Assembly (NCBI GenBank): GCA_964348665.1 | Contig: CAYGDP010000009.1 | Coordinates: forward strand, 117,018 to 181,017 | From: CAYGDP01 sp964348665 | GTDB taxonomy: Bacteria; Verrucomicrobiota; Verrucomicrobiia; Palsa-1439; CAYGDP01 | DNA length: 64,000 bases | Direction of reading: 5' to 3' | Shown: piece after piece, positions 1-8,937 of the stretch | Position numbering within the stretch: the first letter of the stretch is position 1 | Layout: every line of letters begins with the position of its first letter | Notes under the pieces: model-generated | What the model was told of the DNA's origin: nothing | Databases searched by the model: none | The model's input: only the letters and a program-made list of their open reading frames with translations | Made by a program: the position numbers and the translations under genes

Positions 1-624
1 CAACGGCAGAAGCTTGTGTCGAATCCGATTGCGCAACAACGACGTGTCGCAATTGGTCGCATCGGTGCGGTATTTCAATTTTCGCTCACGCACGTACTCC
101 AGAATCTCCGAGCGCCAAACGCCGAGGAGCGGGCGCAGAATGATCGACGAACCGAATGGCGTGCGAGGCCGCATCGCGCCCAGCCCGCGAGCGCCGGCGC
201 CGCGCAGTAGGCGGAGAAGAAACGTCTCAACTTGGTCGTCGGCGTGATGCGCCAGCGCAACGATCGGCCGTTGCAATTTCAACTTTCGCGCGGTTGCGGC
301 GAAAAATTCCAGGCGCGCTTCGCGCGCGGCTTCTTCGAGCGAGAGCGAATGAGTCTTGGCCAGAGAACGCACATCCGCGCGCGCGACGTGACAGGGCAAC
401 CGATATTTTTGGGCCAGCCGGCGGACGAATTGCTCGTCGCCATCGCTGGCGGCGCCCCGTAGGCAGTGATTCAAATGGCAGATTTGGAGGCGATGAATTC
501 CTGCGCGATGCAACACATCGAGAAGCGCCACGGAATCCGGTCCGCCCGAGACCCCAACGAGCAGAGTTTGTCTCTTGGAAATGTGCGACAACTGGATTTT
601 ATCGAGCACGTCGGATGATAGCAT
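1..624 (-). CDS. tilS: tRNA(Ile)-lysidine synthase (3' part outside window)
   Basis: The minus-strand reading frame opens at an ATG at 624 and runs off the left edge, giving 208 codons of the N-terminal part. The PP-loop ATP-binding motif SGGPDS lies at about residues 25-30, followed by CHLNHCLRG, the LEEAAREAR segment and the AHHADDQVETFLLRLLRGAG stretch that are typical of TilS. TilS uses ATP and lysine to convert C34 of tRNA-Ile(CAT) to lysidine, which makes it read AUA. The frame is unbroken throughout. The start has no clear Shine-Dalgarno sequence, and a TAAAAT box lies 7 nt upstream. The C-terminal domains cannot be judged here. Confidence 0.93.
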   Translation of the reverse strand, partial: MLSSDVLDKIQLSHISKRQTLLVGVSGGPDSVALLDVLHRAGIHRLQICHLNHCLRGAASDGDEQFVRRLAQKYRLPCHVARADVRSLAKTHSLSLEEAAREARLEFFAATARKLKLQRPIVALAHHADDQVETFLLRLLRGAGARGLGAMRPRTPFGSSIILRPLLGVWRSEILEYVRERKLKYRTDATNCDTSLLRNRIRHKLLPL

Positions 625-648
625 GGAAGTGATTTTATTGAGATTGTC

Positions 649-2229
649 TTACTCGCTCGCGGATTTTTCGAGGCGGGGAACGAGTTGGAGGTGTAGAAAC
701 ACGGTGGCAACCGACAAGGTAAGATCGTATAGAATCAGAGGGACTACTTCAGCGCCATAGAAGATGATCGAGGCGAGAGGAATAAAGATGAATCCAATCA
801 AACATAAATTGACTGCTGCGGCGACGGAAACGGCCGCCGCCGCCGCGGCGCGCTTGAAGACCAGCGACAGGTAGGCGACCAGGTGCATGAGGAAGAGAAT
901 ATTCACGGTGATGGTAAGGGTGGCAAGGAACGGCCCTTTGTCAGAGAAGATATCGTGGATTACATCCGTCAAGTCATTTGGCGAGAGCATTGCCCCGAGC
1001 AAAAAAAAGGTTATGGCAGGGAGTAGTCCCAAGGCCATCCCCGCCGCCTTGTGATACATCAGTTGACGCGGCGAAATCGGCAGCATTGCCACCGTGCTCA
1101 ACGTGCGCCAGCGCGCTTCCTCGCTGAAAATCATGGCCGACTTTGCCACCAGCTCGATGCAGACAAAAACCACTGCGACGACCATTGCTACGTTTCCCAT
1201 CGCTTCCCACTTAAAATTCCTCCAGCCCCAGGTTGTCAGGAACGTGAACCACAGGATCAACGCCGCGTAAATCAAAAACTTGCCGAGCATCGCGAACTTG
1301 CCGCCGGCAATGAAATGAAAATCTTTCCACACCAACCCGTTCGTCCACGTGCGCCCCACGCCCCAGTGACGCCAGCGCGAGGTTCGCTTCGGCAGAAAGA
1401 ACCGGATCGGCGCGAATTCTTTCTGTTCGCGGGCAAACCGCTCAAAACACGACCAGGATGCAAGAAAGAAAAACATGCCAAGAGCGATATTCGACCAGAA
1501 TTGATAGCCAAACCATCCACCGCCAAACCCTGTGGTGAGGATCCTCTGGAGACGATAGAAGCATGATGCCTCGTTTGCCCAGGCGCACATCATCCGGATG
1601 ACATCAACGACCGGGGTCGCCATCCAAGCCCCAAACCGCGGTGTCCCCGACAGGATCCCGATGATTGCTATCGTCAACGGCGCCACGAAGAAAAACGTCA
1701 TCACCGTCAGCATGGTCAGCGCCGCCGCGACAATCGTTCGCGGGCTGATGGTCGAAAAAAACAGCGCCAAATTGCATAGAAAAAACACGTGCGCCAGCAG
1801 CGCGACATACCCGGCGATAATTTGTGTCAGCGACACGCCGCCGAGCGTCACCGCAAAAATCGTAAAGGGCACTTGCGCCACGATCAGGGTCGCCGACCAG
1901 AAAAGCCGCGTGGTGGATTTGCCGAGCAGGATCGAGAGCGGGCTTAACCCGGTCATCCGCAGTAGTCCCAGCATCATCTCCTCTTTTTCTTCGGTGATGG
2001 CCGACGCAAAGTAATTCAAGCCGGACAGGGTCAAGAAAAAGAAGTTCACCATCACCAGAGTCGAGAAAAACCGCAGGCCCGGCGCTTGCGTGATAAACAT
2101 CGTCATTTTGCTGATCCAGAGCGCGTACAGGACGATCGCGAGAAATAACAGTCGCCCCGCATACATTCCCAAGCTGCGCGATTCCACCCGCAGATTTCTC
2201 TCGAATAATGTCCAGACGCCGGAACTCAT
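649..2229 (-). CDS. ABC-2 type transporter permease
   Basis: A 526-residue integral membrane protein with about 12 hydrophobic segments. It begins MSSGVWTLFERNLRVESR. The ABC-2 permease hallmark (ITEEKEEMMLGLLRMTGL, near residue 85) is followed by a LLGKSTTRLF helix. A second, weaker copy of the same motif (EEARWRTLSTVAMLPISPRQ) appears in the second half, so the protein looks like two fused half-permeases. I chose the ATG at 2229 because it aligns with the N-terminus of the next permease (2431-4002). An upstream ATG would read through unrelated sequence. It probably works with the ATPase at 4141-5097. The substrate is unknown. Confidence 0.85.
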   Translation of the reverse strand: MSSGVWTLFERNLRVESRSLGMYAGRLLFLAIVLYALWISKMTMFITQAPGLRFFSTLVMVNFFFLTLSGLNYFASAITEEKEEMMLGLLRMTGLSPLSILLGKSTTRLFWSATLIVAQVPFTIFAVTLGGVSLTQIIAGYVALLAHVFFLCNLALFFSTISPRTIVAAALTMLTVMTFFFVAPLTIAIIGILSGTPRFGAWMATPVVDVIRMMCAWANEASCFYRLQRILTTGFGGGWFGYQFWSNIALGMFFFLASWSCFERFAREQKEFAPIRFFLPKRTSRWRHWGVGRTWTNGLVWKDFHFIAGGKFAMLGKFLIYAALILWFTFLTTWGWRNFKWEAMGNVAMVVAVVFVCIELVAKSAMIFSEEARWRTLSTVAMLPISPRQLMYHKAAGMALGLLPAITFFLLGAMLSPNDLTDVIHDIFSDKGPFLATLTITVNILFLMHLVAYLSLVFKRAAAAAAVSVAAAVNLCLIGFIFIPLASIIFYGAEVVPLILYDLTLSVATVFLHLQLVPRLEKSASE

Positions 2230-2245
2230 TGGATTGTGCTCCGGT

Positions 2246-2426
2246 TCAATGCGAAGCCGCTTTCTCCAGCGAGCCGCCAATGTTGTAGTGCACAGCCACC
2301 GTGATCGCCAGTACGACACACGCCAGGAGGGCTACCACCAAGGATCACGCGCGCCACATACAGCGGCCATTGCCTCGCGTCGTGACGCATCTGGCGATCG
2401 AATAAGGTCCAAGCACCGGGGTTCAT
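2246..2426 (-). pseudogene. Relic of an ABC-2 permease N-terminus (frameshifted, truncated)
   Basis: The minus strand from the ATG at 2426 reads MNPGAWTLFDRQMRHDARQW, clearly homologous to the N-termini of the permeases on both sides. After VARVI the frame is lost. One frame over, the sequence continues LVVALLACVVLAITVAVHYN as a plausible first membrane helix and stops at 2246-2248. Even with the single-base frameshift repaired, only about 60 of some 525 residues remain. It sits tightly between two intact permeases (4 bp to one, 16 bp to the other), as if a third tandem copy had collapsed. A functional small peptide is possible but has no support. Confidence 0.7.
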
Positions 2427-2430
2427 GATA

Positions 2431-4002
2431 TTACGATTCTGCGGCGGCAATACTCATTCGGCTCTTAATCAGGTTCGACAGACCGATATCGATGATCCCC
2501 AACAAGATGAGGCCGGGGAAAATGCCGAATAGACCAACTTCGTTGATCGCGATAATACTGATGACTGCTGCGATAATGATGACAATAATTAACCCTGATC
2601 CCGTGACGAACGTCCCGAGATCGTCCTGTTTGCCTAGTAGTGACCCATAAAAGATCAGCATCAACAAACTGATTCCTAATAACAGCAGGAGTGTTGTCAT
2701 GGCTAAAGAGGTGCCGTTGGTGACAAGTCGCCAAACTGTCTGACTCAAATGCATAGGAGACAACAGCGCGCCGCAAACGAATGCTGCGACCACAGGAATC
2801 AAACCCAACAAACAGCCGGTGAGTTTGCGACGGATCAGTTCGGCGGGTGAATAGGGCATGATGTAAAGACTGGAGAGAGTTTTCCAGCGCACTTCTTCTC
2901 CGAACATGGAACTGCTGATGAAAAGCGCCTCAAACCCAAGACAGATCAGCGCGGTGATCATCGTGCTATCACCGAGATCGGCAAGCGAGACCCGATAAGA
3001 ACGTGACGAGCTGGCGCTGGAGGCGAGCGGCCAGAAAAGTCCCAAACCGACGTAGCATACGAATTTTCCCCATTGGGTAGCCCGCCCATGCGCGATGAAG
3101 TGGAAATCTTTCCACGCCAACGCGTTCACCCAAACACGGTCGGGCTTGAGCCAGCGCCATTTGGATTTCGGTTTGCCAACGGCTCGCACAGCTTCCGTCG
3201 TATGATGTTCGTATGTGATCCGATCGAAGTATCGCCATGCCAAGGCAAAAAACGCCGCGCCCACGAGAAGATTGCTGATGACCTGCCAGCCGATCGGGAA
3301 TTGATTGAACCCCGTCCCACAGATTTCCCGGAGTCGAACGAACGGTGAAGCCTGAATCATCAGCTCGAAAACCTTGTCGATGAGCGAATAGAATACGCCC
3401 GTTCTCGAGATGTTAAACTCGTCCGCCACGTCTGGCAGAATCGCTCTTCCCAACGGAGGCGCAAAGAAAAAACCGGCCAGAAAAATGGCAGAAAACACCA
3501 ACGCCGCGTCGGTGCGAATGGCAATCGTCGAACAAAACAGTCCGATGCCGCCCAGCAGGATGACATACGCGCCGAGCGTGCAATAGGCGGCGATGACTTG
3601 ACCGAGCGACACTCCGCCGAGCGCGATGGCCAGCAGGGTCAGAGGAAATTGCGTCAAGACCAGCAGCGCGAGAGTCAGAACTCGACTGCCGCCTTTGCCA
3701 AGAAGGATGGAAATCGCGTCCAGCCCCGTCAATCGCAGCAGGCCAAGCATCCCCTCCTCGCGTTCCTCCGCGATGGCCGAAGCAAAGAGGCCAAGACCGA
3801 CCAGCGAAAGAATCGCTAGGTTGATAAACATCAGCGTTCGGAAAAAAATCAACCCGGGCGCGTTTCGAAAACTGACCGTGGCGGCGCTCATCCCGATGAG
3901 GACAACCACCAACAACAACATTCGCGAAAGATAAGTCGGAAACTGTCGCGATTCCAATCGCAGCGAACGTTGCAAAAGGGCGAAAGTGGGTGAGAGGTTC
4001 AT
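2431..4002 (-). CDS. ABC-2 type transporter permease
   Basis: A 523-residue membrane protein paralogous to 649-2229. It has the same opening (MNLSPTFALLQRSLRLESRQ), the permease motif AEEREEGMLGLLRLTGLDAI near residue 80 and a second motif GEEVRWKTLSSLYIMPYSPA in the C-terminal half. The start at 4002 is preferred over the upstream ATG because codons 1-16 of the longer frame would be encoded by the intergenic repeat. It is co-directional with the ATPase at 4141-5097 and separated from it by a 138-bp repeat-filled gap. Confidence 0.85.
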   Translation of the reverse strand: MNLSPTFALLQRSLRLESRQFPTYLSRMLLLVVVLIGMSAATVSFRNAPGLIFFRTLMFINLAILSLVGLGLFASAIAEEREEGMLGLLRLTGLDAISILLGKGGSRVLTLALLVLTQFPLTLLAIALGGVSLGQVIAAYCTLGAYVILLGGIGLFCSTIAIRTDAALVFSAIFLAGFFFAPPLGRAILPDVADEFNISRTGVFYSLIDKVFELMIQASPFVRLREICGTGFNQFPIGWQVISNLLVGAAFFALAWRYFDRITYEHHTTEAVRAVGKPKSKWRWLKPDRVWVNALAWKDFHFIAHGRATQWGKFVCYVGLGLFWPLASSASSSRSYRVSLADLGDSTMITALICLGFEALFISSSMFGEEVRWKTLSSLYIMPYSPAELIRRKLTGCLLGLIPVVAAFVCGALLSPMHLSQTVWRLVTNGTSLAMTTLLLLLGISLLMLIFYGSLLGKQDDLGTFVTGSGLIIVIIIAAVISIIAINEVGLFGIFPGLILLGIIDIGLSNLIKSRMSIAAAES

Positions 4003-4009
4003 AAACTCC

Positions 4010-4138
4010 AAATCCCAAACCCCAAACCCCAGAGAAATCCCAAGCACCAAGTTTCAAGCCCTGTACCCCGGGATTGGAGATTGGGGATTAGGTATTGGGC
4101 ATTCATTGGGGTTTGGAAATTGGTGCTTGAGGTTTTCT
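4010..4138. repeat. Imperfect palindromic AC/GT-skewed intergenic repeat (family A)
   Basis: The left arm is rich in CCCAAACCCCAAA and AAGCACCAAG. The right arm carries the complementary CATTGGGGTTTGGAAATTGG and TGGTGCTTGAGG. Related blocks occur at 14190-14288, 17480-17605, 19492-19583, 20505-20576 and 21668-21803. It could fold into a long imperfect hairpin in the transcript between permease and ATPase. Confidence 0.7.
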
Positions 4139-4140
4139 AT

Positions 4141-5097
4141 CTACGCTCCGACTCCCGGTTCGGTGAGGTCCATAAAAGCCTGGTTGAGTTGTTTCAGGTC
4201 TTCCTGGAAACCAACCACGCTCGCGCCGCTCTCGATCGCGGCACGCAATACGATATTGGTATTCGCCTTCTCCGGGTTGAAAGCGACGCGATAAGCCGGT
4301 GTGCCGTCGAGCTTGGCAACGGCGCTGACACCGTCCACGGTCAGCAGCGCCTTTTCGATCGCGGGAGATTCAGCGGCAAGAGTGAGAACGTAATTCGCTG
4401 CGGCGCCGTCTCGCGCCAGCAAGCCGCGAATCGGGCCGCTGTATTTGAGCCGCCCGCGATCGAGGATGGTGACACTGTCGCAAAGCGTTCCCAATTCGGC
4501 GAGAATATGCGAACTGATGAAGATGGTTTTGCCCATCCGCCGAAGCTCGGTGAGGATCTCCATCAGCTCGATGCGCGCGCGCGGGTCGAGACCGCTGGCG
4601 GGTTCGTCGAGCAGGAGCAGTTCGGGATCGTGGACTAGCACGCGGGCGAGGCTGACGCGTTGTTGCATTCCGCGTGAAAGACTTTTGATGAGATCATCTT
4701 TGCGTCCGGCCATGTCGGTGAGGGTGAGAACGTCGGCGATGACTTTATCGCGTTGGGCGAGATTCATTCCGTAAGCGGCGGCAAAGAAATCGAGATACTC
4801 GAAGATGGTCATTTGGCGATACATACTGAAATGGTCGGGCATGAACCCGAGCCGGCGCCGGATTTGTTTGTAATCGCGGGTGAGATCGTAGCCGAAGACC
4901 CGGATGTTGCCGGTTTGTGGTTTCAGCAACGTGGCGAAGATTTTGAGCGCGGTGGTTTTTCCGGCGCCGTTCGGGCCAACGAACCCGTGGATGGAACGCG
5001 GCATCACGGAAAAGCCGACGTCGGTCAACGCGCGATGGTTTTTGTAGGCGTAGCTTAGATTCTCGCAAAAGAGAACGGGGGCTGGTGGTTCGTTCAT
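4141..5097 (-). CDS. ABC transporter ATP-binding protein
   Basis: A 318-residue ATPase of the drug/polysaccharide ABC-2 type. Walker A is GPNGAGKTTALK (about residues 38-49), the signature is LSRGMQQR (about 140) and Walker B is LLLLDEPASGLDPRARI (about 160), followed by the H-loop in ISSHILAELG. The C-terminal 90 residues form the variable domain usual for this subgroup. The start ATG at 5097 overlaps the stop of the upstream gene by 4 bases (ATGA), which indicates translational coupling. It is a likely partner of permeases 649-2229 and 2431-4002. A second, similar ATPase is encoded at 14294-15334. Confidence 0.93.
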   Translation of the reverse strand: MNEPPAPVLFCENLSYAYKNHRALTDVGFSVMPRSIHGFVGPNGAGKTTALKIFATLLKPQTGNIRVFGYDLTRDYKQIRRRLGFMPDHFSMYRQMTIFEYLDFFAAAYGMNLAQRDKVIADVLTLTDMAGRKDDLIKSLSRGMQQRVSLARVLVHDPELLLLDEPASGLDPRARIELMEILTELRRMGKTIFISSHILAELGTLCDSVTILDRGRLKYSGPIRGLLARDGAAANYVLTLAAESPAIEKALLTVDGVSAVAKLDGTPAYRVAFNPEKANTNIVLRAAIESGASVVGFQEDLKQLNQAFMDLTEPGVGA

Positions 5098-6920
5098 GGG
5101 GTATCCTTTCCGATGGGGTTGCGCCAGAGCAAACGGTGATACAGCGTGTACCCGGTTTCCTCGCCAAAATCCTTGCTTTGCAATCGAAATCCGTCCGGAC
5201 TGGGCACGAGCAGGAACACATGGGCGCGGTCGGTATGGTCAGGAAGCGCGTCCTCCAAAACAACAGCCCCACTTTTTATTCCGAGCGCGCGCGCCATCGT
5301 TGAGCGGGTGAATTTGATGAATAACTTGTCCGCGTTTGTTTTGACAAGTTCAATATCATCGTAGGGATAGGAGTTGAAATATTGGTCGGTGGTTTGCCCC
5401 AGGAAATCAGCGGCAGCCGAACGGCCCGAATCGGTCAAGGTCAATATTCCGCCGCGAATCATCAAGGGATGGAATTGTCCGCCGTAAAACACCCACGCCT
5501 CGGTGGGTGCAGGTAAATCCTTGCCTGTGATGCCGAGCGAGAATGCCTCGAGCAGTTTCTCGCCCTGCCACGACAAGACCTGCAGCGATGTGTCGTGGCC
5601 GGTCATTTTGGCCTGGTGTACGATGGATTTCGAGGAGAAGAGGGGAATATCCACAGTGAATTGGGAATCCTTGCCGCCGGTAGTGACGGCCTTGATCGTT
5701 TCCATCTGATAATTCCATGCCGCATAAAGATTGTGAGAACTGGGATGTGCCACAGTGTAATCATTGCCTCGCGTAACGAAAAGACTCGTCCATTGTGTCA
5801 CATCGTAGGTGCGGTCGCCCACCGCGCGCGCATAGGAAAAAGTGTGAACCGCACTTTTCTCGCCGTACCCGCGTCGTCCGACGACCGCGAAGGTGAGACT
5901 GAAACTGGCCACCGCGCCGAGAAAGAAAAGTATCGTGATGCGATAATCTTTCCACCGTCGTCCCAGCCACCAATTCAGCGGGCCGATGATCACGAGATAC
6001 AGAAAATTCAGAAAATAAATCCAGCCCCATTGATGCCGTGGCGTAGTTTGCGCGTTGAGATTGCGAAACACGATCGGTTCCAACGGCCGGATATATTGTG
6101 CTCCAGTGGACGAATCCAGGTCGCGCCGTTTCGCCGGGTCGGTCACGAGAGGCGGAGGAAACCCCGCGGCAGTCAACGATTGTTCGTTGAAATTCTGCCG
6201 GGTCGCATCGTGACGTACCACCAGACCGGCGCCGACATGGAACCGGTCGAGCGACGTGTTGAGAACCGCAAGGCTCGTGGTGGATGCATTGGCGCTGTCA
6301 CCGAAAAATTTCGGCCAATCGCCGCGAGTGCCCTTGAGCAAATGCACTGTGCCGCCCCGCTTCAGCCAATCCAGAAACACTTCGCGCCGCGCCGGCTCCC
6401 ATGACGGCGCATAATCGAGCACGACAGCGGCCAGTGCGTCCGTTCCCGACACAGTCAGCGGGAAAAGATTGTCGGCAAACGCCTTGAAACCGCCGCCGCG
6501 AGTGAACGAATTGTCGGCATCAACCAGCAACACGGGCCGGGGCGCGCCGACCTGCGGTGGCAGCAATTCGAAGCGGTTATCTTTACCTTTGCCCCAAACC
6601 AAAACCCACTCGCTTTTATCGGAGTGATCGCCAAGATAGGGATAAAACTGCACCCACCGCGACGAATGCGGCGCCACGTAACATGCTTCCACCCATTCCC
6701 CGCCAACCCGTCCGGCCAATCCGCGCGTTTCATACAACGAAAATTTTCCTTCAAAGACTTTATCGGTTTTATTGACCACCAACACCGAGAGTAGATTGAA
6801 CCGTCCCTCGACGATTTTCCCGTCAAAGCCCCAAATGGGGTCGCGTACCTCCACGGCGCGGGCGCCCAGGGAGATCAACAATACGACGCAGAAAATCAGG
6901 ATCTTTCGCGTTTTCATCAT
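5094..6920 (-). CDS. Membrane-anchored ABC accessory protein with signal peptide
   Basis: A 608-residue protein that starts MMKTRKILIFCVVLLISLGA (signal peptide, probable cleavage after ARA). An extracytoplasmic region includes a GATase-like stretch (PVLLVDADNSF, then DWLKRGGTVHLLKG). Two membrane helices lie near residues 325-370 around GPLNWWLGRRWKDYR, followed by a further soluble domain. Its organisation matches the 15347-17611 protein, so the two are paralogous accessory subunits, each beside an ATPase gene. It recalls the GldG-type auxiliary proteins of ABC-2 systems, but this is only a family-level inference. The start overlaps the stop of the upstream permease relic (ATGA at 6917-6920). 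Its own stop overlaps the ATPase start. Confidence 0.75.
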   Translation of the reverse strand: MMKTRKILIFCVVLLISLGARAVEVRDPIWGFDGKIVEGRFNLLSVLVVNKTDKVFEGKFSLYETRGLAGRVGGEWVEACYVAPHSSRWVQFYPYLGDHSDKSEWVLVWGKGKDNRFELLPPQVGAPRPVLLVDADNSFTRGGGFKAFADNLFPLTVSGTDALAAVVLDYAPSWEPARREVFLDWLKRGGTVHLLKGTRGDWPKFFGDSANASTTSLAVLNTSLDRFHVGAGLVVRHDATRQNFNEQSLTAAGFPPPLVTDPAKRRDLDSSTGAQYIRPLEPIVFRNLNAQTTPRHQWGWIYFLNFLYLVIIGPLNWWLGRRWKDYRITILFFLGAVASFSLTFAVVGRRGYGEKSAVHTFSYARAVGDRTYDVTQWTSLFVTRGNDYTVAHPSSHNLYAAWNYQMETIKAVTTGGKDSQFTVDIPLFSSKSIVHQAKMTGHDTSLQVLSWQGEKLLEAFSLGITGKDLPAPTEAWVFYGGQFHPLMIRGGILTLTDSGRSAAADFLGQTTDQYFNSYPYDDIELVKTNADKLFIKFTRSTMARALGIKSGAVVLEDALPDHTDRAHVFLLVPSPDGFRLQSKDFGEETGYTLYHRLLWRNPIGKDTP

Positions 6921-7115
6921 TCGTAATCTCCAGAATAGGCAAGCGGCTGTTCCACCCGCCCCAAATGACGGTCGGCGCGGACGAAAGATGATGGCGTCAA
7001 TAAACAACCCCAACGCGTAGCCAACGCAAATCAGATACGTTCGTCGCCTTGCCGCCAGCTCGGTCAGTTCCTTGCCCAGCAACGGGAAACTCGGTCGCAG
7101 CGTAGTCAGGTTCAT
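6917..7115 (-). pseudogene. ABC-2 permease with internal deletion: N- and C-terminus joined
   Basis: The frame starts with MNLTTLRPSFPLLGKELTEL, the same N-terminus as the intact permease at 10668-12434. After about 40 residues (ALGLFIDAII) the homology jumps directly to a permease C-terminus. In the next frame the sequence reads VRADRHLGRVEQPL, matching the end of 7112-8878 (HADRFLGRVEEPL), and stops at 6917-6919. Some 520 codons are missing and the joint is out of frame. The ATGA overlaps with both neighbours (7112-7115 and 6917-6920) survive, which shows it was once a full member of the array. It would encode at most a short peptide today. Confidence 0.8.
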
Positions 7116-8878
7116 AGTGGTTCTTCGACGCGCCCCAAGAAACGGTCGGCGTGTCGCAAGCAACGCCATAGGAATAGACAAATCAATGTCGCATGTGTCA
7201 CGAGACTGCCTGCGATCCAAGGTTTGCCCCCGACAGCGGCCGCCCATCCTTCGGCCTGCTCGAGCCAGACCACCAATACCATCGGGCTAAATCCCGCGCA
7301 CGCCTCCCAGACGCCGAATCGGTTGAACACATACTCCACACCTTTAAATGCGCACCAAAGCATTTCCCCGAGTGTGCCGAGGAGGATGGGCAATACATTC
7401 CAGAGCGTTACGATCAACAATGCGCCAAACACCGCGCGGTGTCGTCCGAAGGCGCGCAGGCCGATCCAGAGCGAGAGTAAGCAGAAAAATGGCAGGAACA
7501 CGGCGACTGAAAACATTTGAGCAATGGCGATCTTTGTCGCACGGGGATCGAATTTGCTCTCCCACCACCATTCCGTCGCGATCACCGTGAGCAACGGCAC
7601 CGCGAACGCAATCAACAACCGCCAGATTCCACGGAGTTTTTGACTGATGATGGCACGACCGGTCAATGGCGTGGTGACGAGGACTTCGAGTGTTTGCGAG
7701 ATGCGCTCGGAGGCGATGAGGCTGACGCTCTTGACGGTTAACGCGAGTAGGGCGATAAGCCAGAGCGGCACGGCGGTGAGGGTGAACATGCCGGATTGGC
7801 CGCTCCAAGTGCGCGACCCAGAGAGGCCCAGGAGGAAGAAGAGTACGATGATTTCCAGCGAGATGAGGATGCGGAACATATATCGCACTGTGCCGAGCGG
7901 TTTCTTGGTCACTTCGCGCCACGCAATCGGTTCGTCGCGCGGCAGCGATATTTCGTCGGAAAAATAACTCGGCAACCCCTTATTGAGTCGTTTGTAAAAC
8001 TCGTCCATCTTTCGGAACGCCGCCAGCATCGAGCTGCGCGGTCTGGCGAAGGCGCGCTGCACCAGTGCCAGACGAGCGATGACCAGAAACAACACCGTCG
8101 AGACTACCATCGGAATGCTCCAAAGAAGGACGTCTTTCACGCGAGCGCTCTTGAACGTGTCGAAGAGCGCAGGAGCAACAACAACAAACACAACCCGGTC
8201 GGAATTGGTCGCCCCGAACTGATCATACAGATAGCGGGTGATGCTTCGCGAAAAGATCACCTCGTCGATGACAACCAAACAGACGGGGATGAATAAATAG
8301 AATGCCGCGCCGCCGAGGTAGGTGACGAGATTGGCCGTCACCGTGGTGCCGCACAACGTCGAAATCATCAGCGCGAACGCACCGATTTGCAGCGCCGTTA
8401 GTGCCAGCAGATATACGCCGGCAAACAAATAATCCGGCGAGATGCCGCCCAGCGAATACGCCACCGCCAACAACGGCATCCCCAGGAGCAACAACGCGAA
8501 CATCGGGATCAATCTACCAAAATATTTCTGCAGCAAAATTTCTCCCGGTCGCATGTCGGTCAAAAACAGCAACGACAATGTGTCCCGCTCTTTTTCCGCC
8601 GTAATCACCCCCGCCATCATCGCGGGCAGGAAAAGAAATATGCCCGCGAACTGTAGAAAGACGAGAGTCTCGAACAAATCGCGACCATGCCCCAAGAGTA
8701 GGAACGGGTTTTGACGACTGCGCCCGATCCATTCGTAGAGAATCAGGCAAGCTACGCCGAATAGCGCCAGCGCGTAACCGACCCGGACAAGATACGTGCG
8801 GCGCTGCGCCGCTTGCTCTGTCAATTCCTTGCCGAGCAACGGAAACGAGAGCCGGAGAGCGGACCATTGAAATGACAT
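7112..8878 (-). CDS. ABC-2 type permease (tandem array member 1)
   Basis: A 588-residue protein with about 12 membrane segments. The N-terminal block is LSFPLLGKELTEQAAQRRTY. The first ABC-2 motif is EKERDTLSLLFLTDMRPGEI (near 100) and the second is SERISQTLEVLVTTPLTGRA (near 400). The C-terminus HADRFLGRVEEPL is the array signature. The ATG at 8878 is chosen because it lies 5 bp after the stop of the preceding array member. The longer frame upstream is just that gene's 3' end read out of frame. It is one of four full paralogs that presumably share the ATPase at 14294-15334, perhaps in different combinations. Confidence 0.85.
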   Translation of the reverse strand: MSFQWSALRLSFPLLGKELTEQAAQRRTYLVRVGYALALFGVACLILYEWIGRSRQNPFLLLGHGRDLFETLVFLQFAGIFLFLPAMMAGVITAEKERDTLSLLFLTDMRPGEILLQKYFGRLIPMFALLLLGMPLLAVAYSLGGISPDYLFAGVYLLALTALQIGAFALMISTLCGTTVTANLVTYLGGAAFYLFIPVCLVVIDEVIFSRSITRYLYDQFGATNSDRVVFVVVAPALFDTFKSARVKDVLLWSIPMVVSTVLFLVIARLALVQRAFARPRSSMLAAFRKMDEFYKRLNKGLPSYFSDEISLPRDEPIAWREVTKKPLGTVRYMFRILISLEIIVLFFLLGLSGSRTWSGQSGMFTLTAVPLWLIALLALTVKSVSLIASERISQTLEVLVTTPLTGRAIISQKLRGIWRLLIAFAVPLLTVIATEWWWESKFDPRATKIAIAQMFSVAVFLPFFCLLSLWIGLRAFGRHRAVFGALLIVTLWNVLPILLGTLGEMLWCAFKGVEYVFNRFGVWEACAGFSPMVLVVWLEQAEGWAAAVGGKPWIAGSLVTHATLICLFLWRCLRHADRFLGRVEEPL

Positions 8879-8937
8879 CGTCTTCATCCACGACCAAGAT
8901 AGCGATCTGCGCGCGTAATGCAACGCCAACGAAAGAA
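8844..8937. repeat. 94-bp perfect direct repeat spanning a permease gene junction (copy 1)
   Basis: This segment is identical, base for base, to 10628-10721. Each copy holds the first codons of one permease and the last codons of the one before it, including the gap between them. The two copies are 1784 bp apart, the length of one array unit. See 10628-10721 for the second copy. Confidence 0.9.

Noticed and set aside
1051..1566. Long plus-strand open frames across the permease region
   Set aside because: They are antisense shadows of the minus-strand membrane protein genes, with no motif, promoter or ribosome site.
5094..7247. One 717-codon gene from 7247 to 5094
   Set aside because: Its first 109 codons are the permease relic and the 3' end of the upstream permease in a shifted frame. 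The signal peptide at 6920 marks the true start.
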